Below, one piece after another: positions 62,850 through 64,000 of a DNA stretch of 64,000 bases. The DNA is taken from NCBI GenBank assembly GCA_949152475.1, contig OX424560.1, positions 20,089,106 through 20,153,105 on the forward strand, in the 5' to 3' direction. Source of the stretch: Terebella lapidaria (Eukaryota; Annelida; Polychaeta; Terebellida; Terebellidae). The translations under genes were made by a program, and so were the position numbers. Below the pieces are notes generated by a model that did no database searches, had not been told where the DNA came from, and saw nothing but the letters and a program-made list of their open reading frames with translations. Positions within the stretch are counted from its first letter, which is position 1; every line of letters starts with the position of its first letter.

Positions 62850-64000
62850 ATTCCACTTATAGTGCATTATAGTGCATTTTATCATCGTGTTTCATGCTTG
62901 ATAACTCATCATCTTTTTTGTGCTGTCGACACAATTGTCTGAGGATTCAGTTCATTACCTCGAACAATTTTATATGAAATTTCATACCAGGATCAAATAG
63001 TTCGTCTGCTTTCAGGAGTAGATGATTCATAACAACCAGACATAAAGTTGACAGATAATGACCATGGCAGCATTTATTTGATAATATTTATCAATTAAAT
63101 CACATATGTCATTAATGGACTATATCAACCTTAATGCACCGTTGTATGTCAGCTGATGGTCCACGTTTGGCAAAGACTGACACCAACCGCACAGAGTGTG
63201 AAGCTATTGGGAAAATCTGGGTAAAATGGTATTTCACATTGTCGCCTCTTAATACGGAATAAAACACTATAATTACAAATTGTTGAATGGACAATGGCCA
63301 TCGTCATGTATATATTTTCCAATACCCGGTATATTTTGAAATATTTCACTGAATAATCAACACACAGTATCACACACACGAGGGATAGCACAAAAACAAC
63401 TTGTGTTCTTGTTATTTCCACGTTCTGCCCACATGAATTTGTACATTGAATTATTCACATTATATATGCTATAAGCTACCTGGAGACTGGAATGCCTTAT
63501 CATCATAAACACCACGTGCCATAATATTCTCATTTATTTGGTGGGGAAAGTTTATGGAAATGCTAACGACGTGGATTATCGTCCATGGATGGTTTATCTA
63601 CGTGTACCTGGGAAGCCTACAACATCTTCAATATTTCAGATGTCATGGAAGAAAGCACCTGTGCACTGTCAACATGAAATGATGTGATCGATAGAACAAT
63701 TCACCGTTTTGATGCATTGATATACTCTGATTAATCTGGAATCAGACAGAGTATGCATACTTTTTTTTTCGTATATGGTTTCAAAGTGTGTAATTAAAAA
63801 GTCAATGGAATAAATACACAAGCACATATATGGAAAGATATCTTCATGTACATAATTAGCATTTGTGCCACATTTTACGGGCATAATGGAATCTACATGT
63901 ACATATATGCAATACTAGTTATTCGTTTTTATCCATAATGACATACAACCAATAGATCATAAGATCAGATGACAGTGAGAGTATATCATATTCATATAAT
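62850..64000 (+). repeat. Last array unit, cut by the window edge
   Basis: L (about 62900-63200) and M (63430-63720) in the usual order; the sequence continues as AT-rich array to the end of the window. The true right boundary of the array is not in view. Confidence 0.6.

Larger units (their letters stand above)
23920..64000 (+). repeat. Large AT-rich tandem array of ~4-5 kb non-coding units
   Basis: The same segments recur in direct orientation across 40 kb and run off the right edge. CDE ('GTACCGGATC...' to 'CATTATGGTGC...AATAAATCG'): about 24704, 28820, 33312, 41787, 46075, 48263 (CD only), 49165, 53615, 55715. A: 23920, 41220, 45513, 53055, 61160. G ('GAATGAGTGGCA'): 25710, 29550, 34255. 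H ('GGCTATAGTTGTCATTATTG' in the right part): 42465, 43665, 46800, 49870, 51205, 54335, with older relatives at 30090 and 35110. K: 26600, 31345, 37085, 48600, 57700, 59685. L: 27120, 32650, 37520, 58150, 62900. M ('ACGTGAA(C/T)TATCGTCCAT'): 28055, 38450, 42985, 44170, 50410, 51718, 58780, 63565. N: 28290, 33085, 38830, 43255, 44530, 47330, 50770, 52090, 54850, 59130. No segment holds a conserved coding frame. I recognise no described element in it. Confidence 0.85.

Noticed and set aside
23920-64000. Possibility that the array is a virus-like or LTR element
   Set aside because: No LTRs, no capsid, protease, integrase or polymerase motifs were seen in any unit.

Overview
The window reads as nuclear DNA of an animal, most likely a marine invertebrate. 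It holds an intronless biogenic-amine receptor, two non-LTR retrotransposons of the CR1/L2/jockey group, MITE-like and fold-back elements, long AT-rich non-coding stretches and no prokaryotic gene organisation. I cannot fix the phylum. A mollusc or another lophotrochozoan, or a non-vertebrate deuterostome, would all fit.

Layout. 1-3357: a nearly complete but decayed LINE on the + strand, cut by the window edge at its 5' end. 3358-19234: about 16 kb without a recognisable gene. It carries an old direct repeat (5160/6060), a long G tract at 7124, an element with a 'GATAACTTC' motif near 4 kb, and a somewhat more GC-rich non-coding stretch at about 12-16.5 kb. 19235-20488 (minus): one intact single-exon serotonin 5-HT1-like G-protein-coupled receptor, the only convincing intact host gene. 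20489-23570: its GC- and CpG-rich 5' flank. 23576-23847: an almost perfect 139-bp tandem duplication.

From about 23.92 kb to the end of the window nearly everything belongs to one AT-rich, apparently non-coding tandem array. The same segments recur many times, all on the + strand and in much the same order, as units of roughly 4-5 kb. For reference I call the segments A, CDE, G, H, K, L, M and N. The array is hierarchical: a 51-bp duplication lies inside a duplicated 1.2-1.3 kb H-M-N module, which lies inside a duplication of about 7.1 kb (41.5-48.6 kb against 48.9-56.0 kb, about 96-97% identical where sampled). That sits in an older array of much more divergent units. Both copies of the large duplication carry the same 0.8-kb GC-rich broken gene fragment with a C2H2-type zinc finger. 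Separate insertions interrupt single units: a 237-bp MITE at 34.5 kb, a ~0.96-kb element at 31.4 kb, a ~0.6-kb insert at 35.9 kb, a fold-back element at 40.1-41.0 kb, a 5'-truncated LINE at 56.5-57.7 kb and a cluster of palindromes at 62.5 kb.

There is no operon or pathway here. The interest lies in the structure of the array, its sharp boundary about 3.4 kb upstream of the receptor, and the insertions that give a relative order of events.
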